Assembly (NCBI RefSeq): GCF_047495875.1
Contig: NC_092461.1
Location: 87,366,931 to 87,430,930 of the forward strand
DNA from: Pithys albifrons albifrons
Lineage: Eukaryota; Chordata; Aves; Passeriformes; Thamnophilidae
Direction of reading: 5' to 3'
Length of the DNA: 64,000 nt
Position numbers and translations under genes: made by a program. Shown in pieces: positions 58,766 through 64,000 of this stretch. The notes under the pieces are model-generated. The model did no database searches, had not been told where the DNA came from, and was given only the letters and a program-made list of their open reading frames with translations. The number at the start of each line of letters is the position of its first letter. Position 1 is the stretch's first letter.

Positions 58766-61700
58766 ATCCCAACAATAAATAATATTTAAAGTTTGTTAAA
58801 ACATTGAGGCACCTTAGGTAAGCCAACTGAGGAAAGGGATGTCTTGATATTGAAAATAATATTTTCACTTTCTTTTCCAACTTTTGGAAGAATGCCTGAC
58901 AACATTAAGGTAAAAGATGGAGGGGAAAGCAAGGATTTCATTTTTTTAAAAGCAATCAACTCATCAGTTAACTTAGCTCCCTTTTACATTTCTATACAGT
59001 TATTTATCTATTTCACTTAGAAGATTTGCTTTAACATCCTAAATAAACATCTATTTTCCCAACTGTGTCAACAAGTTGTTCAGAAAGCAATTCAGAATTC
59101 ACAGATAGGAATATACTTCTTATCAGTGCCCACTGTGGTGGCCTAAACCATTGCTGGTACCTCATTGTATGAGTAACAACGATAACAAATAGATGGACAA
59201 GTAAATAAATGAAACATGTGCATTATGGTATGTTTAAAAACAAAACTCTGCTTTTTTCTTCACTTTATCCAGCACTTTGAACTAAGAACCCTCAAAGCTC
59301 ATTTTATTCTCCAAAATAGTGCCTCAAACATAAGGGAGAGAGATATAAAAAGCTATCCCATGGATTCTTTACCTTTGTTCTCTATATTGATATTTTCTTA
59401 GTAGGATATTACTTTGATGCATTTTGCAAGTGAACTAAGAAATAAAATTTCCTCTTAAAGAATAAAAAAGCAAACATGTTTCTTCACAGAATACATACTT
59501 CATGCTAGGAATCCATCATAAAAGCATGCCACTTAGAAAGGTATTTCTTTCACAAATTTGCAGCTAACATTTTAATCCAAATGCACACTTCAAAAAAAAA
59601 AATCAAAATTTGTGTTGGCCTCACAAACCTTAATTTTAAGGTCTTATAAGATGAGAAATAAATTTTTAAAACTTGTCAAGCTTTGTATTACTCTAGATGC
59701 CACTCAAAGCTCACAAGCAAATTGTTAAATAATAAATGATAGAAGAATACTACAAAGCAGGGATTTTGCCTTTGATTAGGGAATAAGTAAATATCAGAGT
59801 GCTGCAAATGAAAATCTAGGAGTTTCTAATCCTTCCTATGGGGACTTAAAGTATAATAATGACATAGAAGGAAAAATTCCTCTGAACAGAGTATCACAGA
59901 TTTACAGGTTACTTGCAGAGTGTTGTCCTGAGAAATGTAATGCAAACACATCTTAAAATACTGCACAATAAACATTTTTTTCCAGTACATTCTAGTGCAA
60001 TCTATTATCTGCTTCATATTGATTCTGCTGGTTCTGCTTTCAGAGTATAAGCAGTCTGGAACAAGATATCACTATTAGGTACTTATTAAGTGTCCTAGAA
60101 TAAGTGATTCTGCTAACCCAGACTTGAGATTTCAAACTCCCTTTTCTGAAGCTGAATGTTGTGAAATCATCTTATGCTTCAGTATGCAACTGATACAAGA
60201 AAATAGTCCTCATTTCTGTGTAGATATCTTGACTTCCTCAAGGAGTGAGGAGATGTAAAAGACTGACATTTGAGCAACAGGAGGCATGCAGTATTCCCGA
60301 TGGCCAGTAGTTTTCTGCTTTCTCACCTCCATTTGTCCTTTTCCTCTGCTCATGTACCAGATCACACACACCCTGAGCACACACACAGAAGCCACACGGT
60401 CACCTTCTAATATACTGAAACAACTGAGCACATCAGGAGTTTCACTTCAATGGTTTTCCAGCAGCACAACTTTGTTTATTCTAACTTTGAAGCTACTTGT
60501 GGAGCAAAAAGTGTATGCTCTGTCTATTCATTTGTGTGGCAATGGCAGAGATTTCCTAATCATATCTCAATCCTTATAGGTAATTTTTTTGCTGCATATT
60601 TATGTATTGTTAGGTGCTATCAGTATTTTAAAGACTACAGGCCTACTTTGGTGACCCCAAAAGATGTAAATTCTGGAGATTCATTTACCTGCTTCACATG
60701 AAATTGTGATTCTGTGAATTTTTTTTCTAATGCCACTGTTATTCTAAAGCCACGTATTTAAGTGTTTCTGTATTTTGTGAGGAAGCCTTTGTCTTAGGTC
60801 TTTCTAAATGGTGCAATAATATTTTGAAAAGAGCTAGGTGTCATTTAGACAGTAGCTTTGAATCTCTGTTTGCATAGCCTCTTAATCCTAATTGCAATAA
60901 TCTTGCTATGTCTGTCTTTTTTTGCTTTGGAACAAACAGATTGTCAATCATAAAATATATCTGTAGAGGTGACAAATTATCCATAGAAAGCAAGCTGATA
61001 TCACTGAATGTGTCTCACTTGTGACCTAAATCTAGATGTAACTCTCCTCCAGTCTGAAAAGCTTATGCATTAACCCACTGTGCCATCTAACCACTCTCTA
61101 CCTCTGGCAAGCTAATGAATGATTCAATGGTTTTCATGGCTGCAGTTCAACATTCTATTTCTGCAGCTGGAGACACAGTTTTAAAATATTGCAAGTGGAG
61201 CACATTCACAAAAGCTATTGCTAATTAATGCAATGTGTTTGCTTTTTTGTCTCCACAATAGCTTTTTTTCCCCATAATCTATTAATTTTCAATAACCTAT
61301 TGTTCTGATCCAGCAGTAATAATAAAATATACTGTAGGAAATGAGGTGATTTTACATTATTTTAGCATGATCTTGACCTCCATAGAGAAAATATTTAGGA
61401 ACAACCTACCTATGAATAAATCATGTCCCATAATGAAATGTGAAAGGAAAAAATAATTCTGATATTAAATTTAATCTATTCCATATACCTTTGAGTTAGT
61501 CTTTTCTGTATATGGTACTACATAAATATACTTGGATCACTCAATTAGTTATTCAGCACAGACAATTATTTAGGCATTCTATCCAGACAGACAGACACAC
61601 CATTATAAACAGAAAAATTCTTGTTACTTCAAATCAAATCCATGGCATGGAAAAGAACATCTGGTGCTGAAAAGAAAACGAATTTCAAAAGGACTGTATT

Positions 61701-61950
61701 GAAAATAGTGCTTTCCTAAAGCCAGAGCAATTTTCAGTTCACAAGAATCGTGGACCTGGAATTCCTCCCAGCTGTATTATCCTGTCTCTTCTTAGTGCTG
61801 ACTTAAAAAGGAAACAAAGAATATGAAATAAAAAGAAGTAGTTATGCTGAATGTTATTTGAAAGTAACAGACATTGCATATGAGGCCATGAAGTTTACTT
61901 CTTTCATTTATTTAAAACTCAATTATGCAGATATAAGGAAAGTGCTTAAG
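58766..61950. other. Unique DNA, no gene seen
   Basis: About 3.2 kb without recognised repeats. The region 61080-61330 has the mixed, stop-rich but non-repetitive look of conserved noncoding DNA (GCTAATTAATGCAATG, ATCTATTAATTTTC); this is only an impression. Confidence 0.35.
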
Positions 61951-61958
61951 GCCGTTAC

Positions 61959-62135
61959 CTGTTTTACTCTCATTGATTTTCAAAGCAGCGAGAGAGTCTA
62001 AATTAATTAAAAGCTTTTGGAACTCTTGTTTGTAATCTTCTGTGATTATATAGCTGAGAAAATTAGGGCAATTCTTATTCCCATAAAAAGGGTTTTGCAG
62101 CACATCTGTTGAAGATCTATCAAAACTAAGGGAGC
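61959..62135 (-). CDS. Candidate internal exon, gene unknown
   Basis: On minus an open frame runs into a good splice donor: ...AAAACAG then GTAACG (exon end at 61959). The best acceptor is TTGCTCCCTTAG, putting the exon start near 62135; two closer AGs are possible. One frame only is open, about 57 codons, and reads as a plausible globular protein (LQNPFYGNKNCPNF, then FQKLLINLDSLAALKINE). The other frames stop quickly. Phase: none of the three possible acceptors gives phase 0, so it cannot join directly to the candidate exon at 63908-64000 unless another exon lies between. I do not recognise the protein. Confidence 0.45.
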
Positions 62136-62139
62136 AAAT

Positions 62140-63907
62140 ATCTCAAAATTCCACATTAATTCCCAAAATAGTATGATGTTCCCCTTAAGGAGAAAATTAT
62201 GCTGTTCAATACTAAGTTTTATAAAATAAGTCTATTTTATGCTGACCACATGCCATACTCTGTGTTTGTGCTACATTAGATTTAAGATTATTGCCCTACT
62301 TTTTTTTATAAAATCTCCCCTAAAAGCTTTTTATCCAAATTCTCAACGCCATAAACCCACCATGTCATCTTGAGCTTCAAGGTATAACCTAGTTTGAGGT
62401 AAATTAACAACATTGCTTTCAAAATGAGTATTAGCCACCTTAAATGTCAAGAATAAATCCACGTCTTTAACAAATATGAAGACACTCTGCCAATTATTTT
62501 CAGAAGCATCCAAAATGGTTTTGTAGCTCGTTCAGTGTCACATGATGCAGGATATCTTGGTCCCAGCTCATACTAAAATTCTACTTGATTCTGAGAGTTG
62601 CCAGCAGTCTGATGCCCACCACTCATATTACTACTTTTACTATTACTATTGGTTCCTATTTTTCTCTGGTCTTTTTTGCTAAGAGTACTCTTCACTTCAG
62701 ACAAGACAAGAGGAATGGTACCCTACAGTATTTGTATTCTGATTAGAAACAAAATGAATAGAAATGTTTATTTTTTGCTATTATTTTTTTTTAGTCAATT
62801 AACCTTAGAAATGAGTCCTTTTCTTCCTGTAGAATAGCTGTATTTGGATATTTCTGTGATACATTGATTGTTTCCTACAATTCTCCAATGAATAAATTGT
62901 TACAAATGCTGTTGTCAGGCCATTCACATTTTCTCAGTATGCAGCAGATTTTACATACACGGAATGTTTAATTAATTTTCTGATTAATGGGCTTCTTTTA
63001 TTATGCTACTGCCATTTGGCAGCTGTTTTGACAAAACTGCCTTCCTCATTACAGAATTTCTACTTGTGAAAGGAAGTCAACCATAGCAAATGGGCTTATT
63101 GAATTATCCAGCTCACCAATTATTTAGTATAAAATTATTCATCCTGATATAATTTGATCAGGAAAAATCATTTATCTTTAGTAACTGTGTTAAATTAGAT
63201 ATTATTCTGCTGGATAGGTGCAATTTTGCAAGTGTCTGTGCTTAGAGAATTTTTTTTTTAATTCACTTGAACGCTAAGTTATTGCCTATTTTCTGACTTC
63301 ACTTTGTTACCAAAAAGGTTAGTTTCTGAATAATCGCTTCACTGAGCCCAATTCATTCAAAGCTTAAAAAGCAACACTTAGCCATTTTAGAGCAAAATGC
63401 CAGATTGATACATATCATTGGCAGTAGTATTGAAAGATCTCATATAAATATATCTCTATCTGTTTATAAATCAATCAATTAAAAATCAGTCTTGAAAGTT
63501 TGACATTATTTAGCTGTGTGTTTTGCATGTATTTTGGCACTATTCCAGCAATGTTGCAATCAACACTGGCAGTGCAATTTTAACTCCAATTTTATTCAAT
63601 CTAACATGTTTAAAATTAATCTCACTTTCTATACATTTGCATCTTGTCATTGCCCTACAAAATCTCTTTATAAAAAGCCAATGCTTGATGTGTTTGACAA
63701 AAAATGATGTAATGTTTAAAAAAAATAGTAAGGTGTAACATATTATTGTGTACTGCAGTGAACAGTTGGTTAAAAATAAATAGTTATTATTGCTTAACTT
63801 AAAAACCATTATAATTTGTCTTATATTCCAGGATAATTTTTCAGTGTAAAACAACCCTGAAATCCTTGCCAAAGAGTAAAGATACTGAATATTTGGAGTA
63901 CACTTAC
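62140..63907. other. Probable intron or intergenic DNA
   Basis: No repeat family recognised. The 62880-63130 segment (TTAATTAATTTTCTGATTAATGG, TGCCATTTGGCA) is another candidate for conserved noncoding DNA. It would be intronic if the two flanking exon calls are right. Confidence 0.35.
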
Positions 63908-64000
63908 CTCACTGTCAGTCAACTCAAGATTCTCCAGATATTTTGCTAGGATCCGCAAATTTCTCAATGCATAAATGAGTTCTTTATATCCTCTGTACAA
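63908..64000 (-). CDS. Candidate exon running off the window, gene unknown
   Basis: On minus, the window edge enters an open frame of 31 codons that ends exactly at a consensus donor: GTGAG then GTAAGTG (63908/63907). The only open frame reads LYRGYKELIYALRNL...ENLELTDSE, a leucine-rich, charged pattern suggestive of an amphipathic helix; the other two frames stop within 12 codons. The acceptor lies beyond 64000. I cannot identify the gene. The strong donor and frame together support a real exon, though 93 bp is short for certainty. Confidence 0.5.

Noticed and set aside
1..64000. CRISPR arrays, operons, phage or plasmid features, tRNA genes
   Set aside because: The sequence is vertebrate nuclear DNA. 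No regularly spaced repeats, tRNA-like cloverleaf blocks or prokaryotic gene organisation were seen.

Overview
This window looks like nuclear DNA from a bird. It is AT-rich and has no compact gene array. It is dotted with CR1 LINE fragments, most 5'-truncated and several ending in the octamer-type 3' terminus, and with solo avian-type endogenous-retrovirus LTRs. It also holds one RTE-clade LINE of the AviRTE/BovB-like kind (endonuclease-RT protein often annotated 'craniofacial development protein 2-like') and a 5S-rRNA-headed SINE that shares sequence with that LINE. From general knowledge, AviRTE has a patchy distribution among bird orders, so this is probably not a galliform; the species cannot be fixed from the sequence.

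Layout. 0-13 kb: a solo LTR (2100-2878), a 5'-truncated SINE copy (3222-3348), an AAT microsatellite, a complete 5S-headed SINE (8417-8724) and long stretches of unique DNA. 13-25 kb: CR1 fragments on both strands and two LTRs (18.6-19.2 and 20.35-20.78 kb). 26.9-28.6 kb: two LTRs. 29.0-36.3 kb: a C-rich hexanucleotide tract, a CR1 ORF2 fragment on +, and a long CR1 on - that keeps ORF1 (SGNH esterase) and ORF2 (endonuclease plus RT). The two CR1 copies form 1.2-kb inverted arms. 37-49.8 kb: CR1 3' ends, two more LTRs of the 2100 family, another LTR and an unidentified ORF (about 44.9-45.36 kb, -). 49.8-55 kb: an old CR1 split by the RTE LINE (50300-53695, exact 10-bp target duplication). 55.5-58.8 kb: two retroviral LTRs and a CR1. 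59-64 kb: mostly unique DNA with two candidate exons on -, the second running off the window end.

How it fits together. Nothing here forms an operon or pathway; the biology is that of transposable elements. The RTE and the SINE are connected. The SINE has a 5S rRNA promoter head, a body matching the RTE 5' leader and a tail matching the RTE 3' end. Both SINE copies here share the same leader-to-tail junction, so this is a SINE family built as an internally deleted RTE under a 5S promoter. The candidate exons near the right edge suggest the right end may lie inside a long intron-rich gene read on -, which I could not identify.
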